In this document: positions 18,552 to 26,408 of the stretch, one piece after another
Layout: every line of letters starts with the position of its first letter
Position numbering within the stretch: position 1 is the stretch's first letter
The notes under the pieces: generated by a model
The model's database searches: none
Seen by the model: the letters and a program-made list of their open reading frames with translations, nothing else
What the model was told of the DNA's origin: nothing
Assembly (NCBI RefSeq): GCF_003944765.1
Contig: NZ_RWIU01000001.1
Span: 372,001 to 436,000 of the forward strand
Source: Hymenobacter perfusus
GTDB lineage: Bacteria > Bacteroidota > Bacteroidia > Cytophagales > Hymenobacteraceae
DNA length: 64,000 nucleotides
Direction: 5' to 3'
Program-made: the position numbers and the translations under genes

Positions 18552-19142
18552 TTGCGTTTTTTCCTCTGCCTTTTCCTGTTGCTGCCCGCCCTGTCCGCCC
18601 AGGCCCAGACCGCCGGCGACACCCTGAGCGTAGCGTGCCCGCTGCCCCGGGTGATGGAAATGTGCGTGGAGCTGGATGCCAGCCGGGCCGTTGACCCTGC
18701 CGCCGGCCCGCTCACTTTCCGCTGGAATATGGGCGACGGCACTCAGCTGACCGGTCCCTCCGTGCAACACTGCTACCAGCAACGCCGCAAATACACCGTG
18801 CAGCTGGATGTGGTGGAAGATGCCACCGGCGAAGTGCGTACCGCCGAAAAGCTGATTACAGTGGACTTTACGCAGGAAATTGTGCTTGATTTCCGCGCCG
18901 TAGATACCGTGCGCGTAGGTCAGCCCGTCACCTTCGATGCCCTGGATTCGCAGCTGCCGCTGTGCCAAAATATCGTTGTCCTCTGGGACTTTCGGGACGG
19001 CTACGTCGCCAATGGCCGACAGGCGCAGCACGCGTTCCGACGGCCCGGCCAGTACGCCGTGCGCATGAGCCTGCGTGGTAACGGCCCCGATTCCTGCCCG
19101 GCCAGCCATTGCGTGAGCCGCACGGTACTTGTTCTCCCCTGA
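18552..19142 (+). CDS. Secreted protein with two PKD-like domains
   Basis: Signal peptide (MRFFLCLFLLLPALSAQAQ) read from a TTG start, then two immunoglobulin-like PKD modules: FRWNMGDGTQLTGPSV-type with HCYQQRRKYTVQLDV, and VLWDFRDGYVANG with HAFRRPGQYAVRMSL. The paired cysteines (for example near CPLPRVMEMC and CQN) may form disulfides. PKD modules mediate protein or carbohydrate contacts. No T9SS C-terminal sorting domain is seen. It follows the LytTR gene by 47 bases and could be co-transcribed. No better start codon is available that keeps the signal peptide. Confidence 0.75.
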   Translation: MRFFLCLFLLLPALSAQAQTAGDTLSVACPLPRVMEMCVELDASRAVDPAAGPLTFRWNMGDGTQLTGPSVQHCYQQRRKYTVQLDVVEDATGEVRTAEKLITVDFTQEIVLDFRAVDTVRVGQPVTFDALDSQLPLCQNIVVLWDFRDGYVANGRQAQHAFRRPGQYAVRMSLRGNGPDSCPASHCVSRTVLVLP

Positions 19143-19286
19143 AGCTGCTCAAAGGTTTAGTTTCCCTTTTGGTCGACGTTTCGTCCTGATTCGGCTTGTA
19201 TAGCTTCCGAGCTATAAACTGATTACCTAACTTCGAAAGCAGTACGCACTTTGTCTTTCCGCTGCTCTTCTCATCTGCTCTGCCGT

Positions 19287-19829
19287 ATGAAACTCCTTTG
19301 CACTTTATTTCTGGGCACCTTTTGCCTGCTTGTCCTCTCTGCTCCAGCCCAGGCCCAGGAAGTCTCGCCTGCTTTTAAAGCCGAGGCCCTGACGGCTACC
19401 CGCCAACTGGCGGCGTTTGTTGCCCTCGATGATGCCCGCCAATTGCCCGTCCGCCGCCTCACCCAGCTCCGCCTGACGCAGGAAGCCGAGGTCCGCCAAC
19501 TCTACGCCAACGACCCCGACATGCTCCAAAAAAAGCTAACGGCCATCGGGCAGGACTATACCCAGCAACTAGGCACCGTGCTTACGTCGACTCAGTATCA
19601 GCGGTATCTGGGGGCTGCTTCTGGCTCGCTGCCCAGTGCAGTAGCGGCCATACTGGCCTCCGCTCCGGCTATTCCAACTGCTGTAGCCACCGTTGCTGCA
19701 CCGGCAGTGCCTGTTCAGGCAGCCAGGCCGGCCCAAGCTACGCCAGCCAAAACAATGGTATCGCGCACCTCAGCGGCTGCGGCGGCTCATCACCGCGCCA
19801 CTCTTACCAAAGCGGCGGTACGCCGCTAA
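19287..19829 (+). CDS. Small exported protein of unknown function
   Basis: 180 residues with an evident signal peptide (KLLCTLFLGTFCLLVLSA, cleavage near AQAQ). The middle part is helical and charged (LRLTQEAEVRQLYANDPDMLQKK) and resembles the periplasmic Spy-like or DUF4168-like helices seen in Bacteroidota, but I cannot name a family. The C-terminal 60 residues are alanine- and proline-rich and end in basic residues (TLTKAAVRR). ATG 19287 is used because it opens the signal peptide. A strong hairpin follows. Confidence 0.7.
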   Translation: MKLLCTLFLGTFCLLVLSAPAQAQEVSPAFKAEALTATRQLAAFVALDDARQLPVRRLTQLRLTQEAEVRQLYANDPDMLQKKLTAIGQDYTQQLGTVLTSTQYQRYLGAASGSLPSAVAAILASAPAIPTAVATVAAPAVPVQAARPAQATPAKTMVSRTSAAAAAHHRATLTKAAVRR

Positions 19830-19855
19830 AGCCAGCTGCCGCTTAACCACTGCCC

Positions 19856-19889
19856 GAAGGCCCGATAGTAAACCTACTGTCGGGCCTTC
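19856..19889. terminator. Hairpin between convergent genes
   Basis: GAAGGCCCGATAGTA pairs with TACTGTCGGGCCTTC with one G-T or mismatch position and a 4-base loop. It separates the exported protein gene from the convergent helical-repeat gene. Confidence 0.65.
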
Positions 19890-19904
19890 AGGTATTAGGG
19901 CCTG

Positions 19905-21443
19905 TTATATTCTGTTGCGCTCTGCCTGGTCCAGTGCTACTTGTTCCGTATTGAGCTGCCGCAGAATACCCAGTGTCAGGTCCCACAGGTCTTCGTACGG
20001 AATAATCTCGATTTCACCGTATGCCTGCCCGGGTTGCGGAGCAGCCTGCAGTTTTTCCAGAATAGGTGCCCCTTTTTTCTCGCATACCTCCAACGCAAAA
20101 TTCTCCTTCACTGTCATCAGCAACAACCTGAAAAACAACTGACTGCGCAAGGTAGCCGGGTCGCGCAGGTGGCGCTGCTCGTACTTACGCAGTCCTTCCA
20201 GCCGTGCCAGCAGTCCCTCAATGTCGCGCCGCCGCAGAAAGTACAGGAACTGCAGAATCAGAATGGCTACGTTGTAGCCCTGTTTGTCGCGGCTGTAATC
20301 CGGCACTTTCTGGACAAACTGGTTGAAATAGCGCATTTTGAGCGGAGACTGTTCCGGCCGGACAAATTGGATATACGCCTCATATAGTTCCCACCGCTGC
20401 TGGGCAGCGGCCCGTTGCTTGCCGTAGTACGTGTTTTTACGGGCCTGCAACAGCAAATCAAACGCCTGACCGTACTGTTGGGCATGTACGGCCAGCAGCA
20501 GGTACGTTTCCAGGAAGTAAAACCAGTTACCGGAGGAATGATGAAAATCCTTGAAGTATTCTTCTGCCAAGGCTAAGCCCTGTTTGGCTTTGCGACACTG
20601 TAGGTGCGCATATACGCTCATGTAGTTGTTGAAGCGCTTATCAAACCGTTTTTCGTTGATTTTCCCCTGCTTGCGGGCCTTTTCCGTACTCGAAGTTATC
20701 TTGATAATTTCCTGATAGTTACCTACCAACTCTTCCTTAAACAGCTTGGCCGAATACAGGAAATGGAAGGTACTGTAGCTCTTAACTTCTTTGTGAATTT
20801 GTTCCAGCCGGTGCTCGTATTCCGGCAGTTGAGTCAGCATAAACTTCCTTGATCTGACCTTCTGATTGAGAACCAGCTTCATGGACGAGTACAATTGTTC
20901 TGCCTCATCTTCCAGCTGCATGCGGGTTTGCATCTTACTTAGCTCCCCGGATATCCATTTGTACTTGGCAGGCCGCCCCATCTCCATGTACAGGGTACGT
21001 AAGGATTTGGCTCCCATTATGCTATAAGCTGTAAATTCTGCCTCGGCCGATACTTTATAAAACTTGCGAAACAGCTTCTCAGCCAGCGGGTATTCCCCTT
21101 CGCCCAGCAGGATTTTAGCCTGGTGCAGAAGCCCCAGACAGTACAGGTCATAACGCCTGGATACAATATGCCGGGGGTCTGACTGGTCCAGAAAGTAGAG
21201 GTGATTCAGGAGCTTCTGCTGTACTCTGGACTTGAGCTTACGGAATGTAGTTTGCGTCTTAGCATCTGTTTTGCCATATAGGCTTTTTATTAGCTGATTT
21301 TGGGTAACTACCTGATCCTGTTCCAGTAATTTGACCAGCTGCAGGTCTTTATTCAGGGAGCGTTTATCCGAAAAATCCAGGAACGGCAGCACTGCCAATC
21401 TTCTATCTGTCACAATTCTCACTAAGGTTGCCAGTTCATTCAT
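19905..21443 (-). CDS. Helical-repeat (TPR-like) protein with possible N-terminal winged-helix region; candidate regulator
   Basis: 512 residues, no signal peptide, no membrane segment, so cytoplasmic. Residues about 25-90 (VTQNQLIKSLYGKTDAKTQ followed by TFRKLKSRVQQKLLNHL) have the spacing of a winged-helix motif, as in SARP/OmpR-type DNA-binding domains; this is a reading by eye. From residue 90 to about 490 the protein is a string of paired helices with TPR-like spacing (GEYPLAEKLFRKFYKVS; AKQGLALAEEYFKDF; GQAFDLLLQARKN). I do not recognise a named family. It is divergent from a small peptide gene and an oligopeptide-type transporter, an arrangement like RRNPP quorum-sensing loci. Lower GC than its surroundings in parts. 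Function is inference. Confidence 0.6.
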   Translation of the reverse strand: MNELATLVRIVTDRRLAVLPFLDFSDKRSLNKDLQLVKLLEQDQVVTQNQLIKSLYGKTDAKTQTTFRKLKSRVQQKLLNHLYFLDQSDPRHIVSRRYDLYCLGLLHQAKILLGEGEYPLAEKLFRKFYKVSAEAEFTAYSIMGAKSLRTLYMEMGRPAKYKWISGELSKMQTRMQLEDEAEQLYSSMKLVLNQKVRSRKFMLTQLPEYEHRLEQIHKEVKSYSTFHFLYSAKLFKEELVGNYQEIIKITSSTEKARKQGKINEKRFDKRFNNYMSVYAHLQCRKAKQGLALAEEYFKDFHHSSGNWFYFLETYLLLAVHAQQYGQAFDLLLQARKNTYYGKQRAAAQQRWELYEAYIQFVRPEQSPLKMRYFNQFVQKVPDYSRDKQGYNVAILILQFLYFLRRRDIEGLLARLEGLRKYEQRHLRDPATLRSQLFFRLLLMTVKENFALEVCEKKGAPILEKLQAAPQPGQAYGEIEIIPYEDLWDLTLGILRQLNTEQVALDQAERNRI

Positions 21444-21609
21444 GGTATAAGTGTCTTTATTCGGCTCTAATGTGGCAATATAATGGGTATTATTCTGTGA
21501 TTTTCAATGTCACAAAGCAACGCATCTATGCCTTTTATATATGCCGCCCATCGTCGCAATTTTGTATTTGTAAAAATGGGCTCTTTTAGGAAGCTATATG
21601 TCACAATTT
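21409..21609 (+). promoter_or_regulatory. Three spaced TGTCACAA motifs at the divergent promoter region
   Basis: TGTCACAA occurs at 21409, 21509 and 21599, all in the same orientation, spaced 100 and 90 bases; a fourth copy lies at 25789 just after the transporter operon. They could be operator sites for a regulator of this locus. I have not counted all copies in the window, and short motifs can recur by chance. Confidence 0.3.
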
Positions 21610-21803
21610 GCTTTAAAATGTCGCGCCTTATTTCAAGCCTTCACGCTATACAAGCCCATTAACCCCCGCATTATTTATCCGTTTAGGCCCGCAATCTGTA
21701 CCAATATGTAGTCACGTTTAGCGCGGGTATTTCCTTTACGCGGGCTGGTTTGGAGCCCACCTTTGTGCTGTTCAATAACCTGAAACACACATACTTCCAA
21801 GCC
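21444..21803. other. AT-rich divergent intergenic region
   Basis: About 360 bases between the divergent helical-repeat gene and the peptide gene. It is clearly richer in A and T than the flanks (TTTTATATATGCC, TTTGCTTTAAAATG) and holds two of the TGTCACAA copies. It must contain promoters for both directions; TTTTGTATTTG at 21560 is promoter-like but not an exact TAnnTTTG arrangement. No RNA gene or further ORF recognised. Confidence 0.5.
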
Positions 21804-21962
21804 ATGCTAGAGCTCATCACCATCGTCCTCGTTCAACTCAGCAGCCTCACTTTTACCGCTTCTGAGCCCACTTCCAACAGCACCGACACCACTACCCCTA
21901 CTCCTCCTACCGGCACTACCACTACCATCCACGGCGCCGGCGGCTGGGGCGATAATCACTAG
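21804..21962 (+). CDS. Small exported peptide precursor (52 residues) with glycine-rich tail; candidate signalling peptide
   Basis: ATG 21804 opens a 52-residue ORF with a hydrophobic N-terminus (LELITIVLVQLSSLTFTAS) that could be a signal sequence, a linker almost wholly of T, S and P, and the C-terminus IHGAGGWGDNH. This three-part layout resembles exported pheromone precursors. It lies 78 bases upstream of the peptide-binding lipoprotein gene on the same strand, with no terminator between them. A TTG at 21750 would extend it by 18 residues but spoils the signal. I know no family for it; a chance ORF remains possible. Confidence 0.5.
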   Translation: MLELITIVLVQLSSLTFTASEPTSNSTDTTTPTPPTGTTTTIHGAGGWGDNH

Positions 21963-22040
21963 TCAGCCCCGGTAGGGCCTTTGCCGGCCTGTAAAACGTG
22001 GTAACTTGCCCGGGCATACGCCCTTCGCAACTACCCGTTC

Positions 22041-23768
22041 ATGAAGCACCTCTTCTCTGGTCTGATCGTGCTGCTGTGGGGGAGCTTGTTTTACTCCTGC
22101 TCCCCCCGCGCTGCAAACACAGATACCGGCACGGTACGCATCCACTGGGTCAGAGACCCGGAAAACCTGGATCCGCTTGTGGTGGACAACTCAAGCGCCT
22201 ATGAAGTGGCCAACCTGACGAATTGCAGCCTGCTTTGCGGCGACGATTCCACGCAGGAATTTGTTCCTTGGCTGGCGGAGTCGTTTCCGGCAGTTGAGCA
22301 GCACGGCGATACACTGCTGGTAAGCTACCGGCTGCGGCCAGAAGCCGCCTGGGATAATGGTACGCCCATTCTGGCCCGGGATGTCGCCTTCACCCTGAAG
22401 GTGATGAACTGTCCGGGGCTGCCCATTGAGATGGACCAGGCTATGTTTGGCTTTGTGCGGGATATCAGACTACATCCCACTGACTCCCGGCAGTTTACGC
22501 TCGTGTGCCTGGGGGCGTCTCCCGACCACGTCCGGACTTCTGGAGATTATTCTATTCTGCCGGAACACATTCTGGACCCTGAGGGGGAGTTGCGTACGAT
22601 ACCGTTGCCCCACATGGCACGAACTGCAGCCACTCCGGTCGTTCAGGCTTTTGTTAAGCGGTATCAGGCGTTGCAGTTGGCCAAGCACCCAGAGCGGCTT
22701 CCTGGCTGTGGGCCGTACCGCGTCAGCAGTTGGCAGAATGGTCGTTTTCTTGTGCTTGCCCGTAAGTCCAAGTGGTGGGCTGATGCCCTTCCGGTACCAC
22801 CTCGCCAGCTTCAGGCCTTTCCAACCCGGCTGATTTACCAGATAATTCCGGATGCAACGACGGCAACGCTGGCTTTACGCCGGGGCGAATTGGATGTGTA
22901 CCCAATGATGCCGGCGGGCGAATTTGCCCGCTTGCAGAAATCAGCAGCGGCGCAGCAGAGCCTGACGTTTTCCTCCACGGATTCCTATGATTGCCTGGCT
23001 GTCAGCTTTAACGTGCGCCAAGCCGTGCTGCGGGATGCACTTACCCGCCAAGCTCTGAGTTACCTGTTTGATGCGCCGACGTTGAACAGGGCCACGCAGC
23101 AGGGAACTGCCCGGCTAAGTGCCGGCCTTATCAGCCCCCGTATCCGGCAGTATTATTATGATAGTCTGCCGTTGCCCCGGTTTGACTCCCGGCGGGCGGC
23201 GGCCCTCTTGCGAGAGGCGGGCTGGCAGCAGCAACAAGCCGGTGGCTGGCTCCGGTCTACCCGCCAGAATTCTCGTGAGCCGTTACAGCTACGGCTGCAT
23301 TACCGCGCCGGAGAATCGGCTTTTGAAACCATTGGACTGCAATTTCGGGCGGCGGCGGCAACGCTGGGAATTCCCGTGGAGCTGTACCCTACTGAGCAGT
23401 CGTTGCTCACCCGTCAGGTGCGGGCCGGTGCCACCGATTTGACATTGCGCACTCTCACCGGCAACCCCTTTTCGTACGATTTTACGCCCCTGCTGCATTC
23501 GCGTGGTATCGGGGCCAGCAATACGTCCGGTTTCTCCAATACGCTGAGCGACCAGCTTATCGAGCAGATTGCCACTACCGAAGATCCGACCCGGAAAAGA
23601 AAGCTGTTGCGGAAATTTCAGCGCTTCCTCCAGCAGGAGCGTCCATTCACGGTTTTGTACTTCCTGCCTTACCGCATTGCCGCCGCCAAGCGGCTGGGCA
23701 AACTGCCGGTTACCGGTATTAGGCCCGGCTATGCGGCAGCGCGTATTCGGCCGGTTAGCACCCGCTAA
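22041..23768 (+). CDS. Oligopeptide-type ABC transporter substrate-binding lipoprotein (SBP_bac_5)
   Basis: 575 residues. N-terminal lipoprotein signal with the cysteine in LFYSC at residue 20. The body follows family 5 binding proteins: DPENLDPL near the N-terminus, LAESFPAVEQHGDTLLVSYRLRPEAAW-type block with DNGTPILARDVAFTLKVM, GCGPYRVSSWQNG, RRGELDVYPMM, and a C-terminal FQRFLQQERPFTVLYF. Such proteins bind peptides or other small ligands (also nickel, heme or glycosides) for import. It begins a three-gene run with two permeases, 6 bases before the first. In a diderm the acyl anchor may be in the inner or outer membrane. Confidence 0.88.
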   Translation: MKHLFSGLIVLLWGSLFYSCSPRAANTDTGTVRIHWVRDPENLDPLVVDNSSAYEVANLTNCSLLCGDDSTQEFVPWLAESFPAVEQHGDTLLVSYRLRPEAAWDNGTPILARDVAFTLKVMNCPGLPIEMDQAMFGFVRDIRLHPTDSRQFTLVCLGASPDHVRTSGDYSILPEHILDPEGELRTIPLPHMARTAATPVVQAFVKRYQALQLAKHPERLPGCGPYRVSSWQNGRFLVLARKSKWWADALPVPPRQLQAFPTRLIYQIIPDATTATLALRRGELDVYPMMPAGEFARLQKSAAAQQSLTFSSTDSYDCLAVSFNVRQAVLRDALTRQALSYLFDAPTLNRATQQGTARLSAGLISPRIRQYYYDSLPLPRFDSRRAAALLREAGWQQQQAGGWLRSTRQNSREPLQLRLHYRAGESAFETIGLQFRAAAATLGIPVELYPTEQSLLTRQVRAGATDLTLRTLTGNPFSYDFTPLLHSRGIGASNTSGFSNTLSDQLIEQIATTEDPTRKRKLLRKFQRFLQQERPFTVLYFLPYRIAAAKRLGKLPVTGIRPGYAAARIRPVSTR

Positions 23769-23774
23769 GCGCCC

Positions 23775-24815
23775 ATGATCAGGCGCGCGCTACGTCAGGG
23801 GTTGCGAGGTATTTTGCTAACCTGGCTTACCCTATCTACCCTATTTCTGGCCACCCGGGCGGCTACCGATAAAGCCACCCTGATTCAGGGCACGCTGGAA
23901 GGCAATGCCCGGGTGAGCGGCTTGCCCGAGCAACTGGCGCTTACGCAGCAGCTACTACACCGCTATAATCTGGATAGGCCACTATTCTACCTTGCCTGGC
24001 AGCCTGCCGCTGGCTGGCAGTGGCATGGCAGCCACAATCAGTACCATCAGTGGTTGCTCCAGTTGGCACAGGGCAGTCTGGGATATTCTTATCAGGAAGA
24101 CGCGCCCGTGATGCACCTGTTAGGCCGGGCTTTACGCTATACGTTGCCGCTCACGTTGCTGGCCGCCGGCTTCAGCTTACTGCTGGCCGTTCATCTGGCC
24201 CTGTGGGTTAGTTGCCGGCCAACTGCCCGCAGCTTAGTACTTGCTGTGCTGCACGCATTACAAAGCATCCCCTTATTTCTGCTTGCGGTCTGCCTGTTAT
24301 TACTCCTGGCCAACCCCGATGTAGTAGCCTGGTTTCCGGCTTTTGGGCTGGGCGATGCAGAAACGGAAATAAACTGGCTACAGCAGCCCGGCTATTTGCT
24401 ATACCACCTCACGCTACCGGTGCTCAGCCTGGTGCTGGTGAGCTTACCGGCCTTGACTATCCAGCTGGATGGGGCATTGCAGCAGGAACTAAGCCAGAAG
24501 TATATCGTAACCGCCCGCGCGAAAGGAGCTTCCCGCTCGCGGGCGGTACGCCAGCACGCGCTGCGCAATGCACTGCTGCCATCCATTACCCTACTTACCG
24601 AGCTGCTGCCCAGCCTCGTAGCCGGTTCGGTTGTAGTAGAAGTACTGTTTGCCTTGCCCGGTATGGGCCGGTTGCTGGCTGAGGCCGCCGCTACTCAGGA
24701 TTATCCCGTGCTGGTAGGTGCCGCCGGTCTGACGGCGCTGGTACGCCTGCTGGCCCAGGCCCTGGCCGATATGCTGTACCAAATGGCAGACCCTCGCATC
24801 CGATTGTCCCAATGA
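23775..24815 (+). CDS. ABC transporter permease, DppB/OppB type
   Basis: 346 residues with an N-terminal membrane segment, a periplasmic loop of about 90 residues carrying the family-specific Q-L-A-L-T-Q-Q-L-L-H-R-Y-N-L-D-R-P pattern, and five further membrane helices. The ATPase-coupling EAA loop is seen as TARAKGASRSRAVRQHALRN, and VVVEVLFALPGMGRLL is the usual closing block. It forms the channel with the next gene product. It starts 6 bases after the binding protein gene and overlaps the next gene by 4 bases (ATGA). Confidence 0.9.
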   Translation: MIRRALRQGLRGILLTWLTLSTLFLATRAATDKATLIQGTLEGNARVSGLPEQLALTQQLLHRYNLDRPLFYLAWQPAAGWQWHGSHNQYHQWLLQLAQGSLGYSYQEDAPVMHLLGRALRYTLPLTLLAAGFSLLLAVHLALWVSCRPTARSLVLAVLHALQSIPLFLLAVCLLLLLANPDVVAWFPAFGLGDAETEINWLQQPGYLLYHLTLPVLSLVLVSLPALTIQLDGALQQELSQKYIVTARAKGASRSRAVRQHALRNALLPSITLLTELLPSLVAGSVVVEVLFALPGMGRLLAEAAATQDYPVLVGAAGLTALVRLLAQALADMLYQMADPRIRLSQ

Positions 24816-25777
24816 GAGTTGCCGCATTATCTACCCAGCAGCCCAGGCATTGGTGGCTGGCGGTGGGCTGGCTGACGCTGGTGTGCCTGGCCGCTCTACT
24901 GGCTCCCGGAGCTTCCTCCCCCCCCGATTTCGCTCAACTCAGCCAACCGCCATTCCTGAATGCACGCCACTGGCTGGGTACCAACGCGCAGGGCCTGGAT
25001 GTAGGGCAGGCGTTATTACAAGGTGCCCGTACGGTGGTGGTAGTAAGTGTACCCGCCACGTTGCTTACTTTTTTGTTAGGGGCTGTAATGGGCAGCCTAG
25101 CAGGGTTTCTGCAGAATACCCGCTGGCAGGCTTCTCCTCAACTGTTGCTAAGCATTCTGCTTCCACTGGTTTCGAGCGTAATTATCGGGCCGCGCTGGCT
25201 GGTTGCACAACTCCTGCTGCTGCCTTGTCTGGCCATGCTGCTCTGGCTGGGAGGCCGTCAGGTATTCCGAGGCTGGCGGGGTGTGCCTGTTCCCGTTGAC
25301 ACGCTGGTGATGGGAATGATTTCGCTGCTTGATTCGCTACCCTTGCTGGTACTGGTGCTGATTGCGGCCGCAGTGCAGCGACCTTCCCTGAGTGGCTTGT
25401 TACTATTGCTTAGCCTCACCTGCTGGACTACGCCCGCCCGACTGATGCGAGCGGCCACTTTGCGGGTAAAAGCCCTGCCGTACGCCGAAGCAGCCGAAGC
25501 GGCGGGCTTGCCAGCTACTCAGATTATCCGACGTCACATCTGGCCCAATACGTGGCAGGTTCTGCTCACCCGGTTTCCTCTCACGGTGGCCATGCTTATC
25601 GGGTTTGAGACGACGCTTTCTTTTTTGGGCGTGGGCCTCCCACCTGAAGTACCCAGCTGGGGTCGGTTACTGGCCGGTATCCGCCAGTCTCCCACCGACT
25701 GGTGGCTGCTGGCCTGGCCCGGTCTGGCTTTATTGCTCACTATTTTGAGTTTACAGCTGCTCGCCCGGCGAAAATGA
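24812..25777 (+). CDS. ABC transporter permease, DppC/OppC type
   Basis: 321 residues, six predicted membrane helices. Family marks are HWLGTNAQGLDV after the first helix, the EAA loop AAEAAGLPATQIIRRHIWPN and the terminal TTLSFLGVGLPPEVPSWGRLL. It overlaps the upstream permease by ATGA, so the two are translated together. No gene for a DppD/DppF ATPase follows: the operon ends here and an AT-rich stretch begins. The ATPase must be encoded elsewhere or shared with another transporter. Confidence 0.9.
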   Translation: MRVAALSTQQPRHWWLAVGWLTLVCLAALLAPGASSPPDFAQLSQPPFLNARHWLGTNAQGLDVGQALLQGARTVVVVSVPATLLTFLLGAVMGSLAGFLQNTRWQASPQLLLSILLPLVSSVIIGPRWLVAQLLLLPCLAMLLWLGGRQVFRGWRGVPVPVDTLVMGMISLLDSLPLLVLVLIAAAVQRPSLSGLLLLLSLTCWTTPARLMRAATLRVKALPYAEAAEAAGLPATQIIRRHIWPNTWQVLLTRFPLTVAMLIGFETTLSFLGVGLPPEVPSWGRLLAGIRQSPTDWWLLAWPGLALLLTILSLQLLARRK

Positions 25778-26051
25778 GCACCATCTGATGTCACAAATCA
25801 GCATTTTATTGCCATTCATTTCCGATCATCGGCGGAGTTCATGAGTAATAATCCCCTCTATTTCAATAGGAAAACAGCAATATTCATTAAATACAATAGA
25901 AATAATACTGTTTTATAGCAAAATCAATATAGTCACACTAACACAAGAAGTGTCCTTTACACGAGCTCTTATATGCTATAATATTGTCATATGGAACGGC
26001 AAGCGCAACAGGGCTGAGGGTTTCAGCTAACTCGCTTTGTCACCCATACTC
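25778..26051. other. AT-rich intergenic stretch after the transporter operon
   Basis: About 270 bases, strongly AT-rich compared with the flanks (for example ATACAATAGAAATAATACTG). It holds a TGTCACAA copy at 25789. No terminator with a clear T tract, no RNA gene and no ORF of note was recognised. The composition is like that of the 21444-21803 gap on the other side of the transporter genes. Confidence 0.5.
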
Positions 26052-26264
26052 ATGAGAACCTATCTCGCCAAGCGTCGTCAGGAAATTGCGCTGCGTCTGC
26101 AGTTGGAATTCGCCCGTCAGGCGGCGGGTAAAGCTCCGGGGTATCTGACGATTGATGGAGAATCGGTGTCATACGACTTAGGCCTGGCTGCTCTAAATAG
26201 TGGCAGTGCCTTCTTGATTGGCGGTTTACTTGTCGGGCTGGTAACGCCATCCGACGATTTTTAA
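26052..26264 (+). CDS. Small protein with C-terminal hydrophobic segment, unknown
   Basis: 70 residues from ATG 26052. A basic helical N-terminal part (RTYLAKRRQEIALRLQLEFA) is followed by YLTIDGESVSYDLGL and a hydrophobic stretch SAFLIGGLLVGLV near the end. No family recognised. GC content returns to the genome average within it, favouring a real gene. It lies next to the peptide/transporter locus, but the 270-base AT-rich gap argues against a shared transcript. A TTG at 26037 would add five residues. Confidence 0.45.
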   Translation: MRTYLAKRRQEIALRLQLEFARQAAGKAPGYLTIDGESVSYDLGLAALNSGSAFLIGGLLVGLVTPSDDF

Positions 26265-26345
26265 GAAAAAATAATTTCAGTACGAAGATCCTGCGGCTGC
26301 TCGCAGCATGCTTCGTCACTGTAAGGTTGTTGCAATAGGTGTGTG

Positions 26346-26377
26346 AAAATCCCGTGGGCGTTGTCTACGGGTTTTTT
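26346..26377. terminator. Terminator between convergent genes
   Basis: CCCGT / ACGGG stem flanked by AAAA on the left and a run of six T on the right. Likely serves the small ORF at 26052 and may work for the convergent SDR gene. Confidence 0.65.
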
Positions 26378-26408
26378 GCGTTATAACCGTTCCTGATTAG
26401 GACTTCGG

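Noticed and set aside
21444..21803. tRNA or structured RNA gene in the AT-rich divergent gap
   Set aside because: No cloverleaf arms, CCA end or conserved T-loop could be found on either strand.
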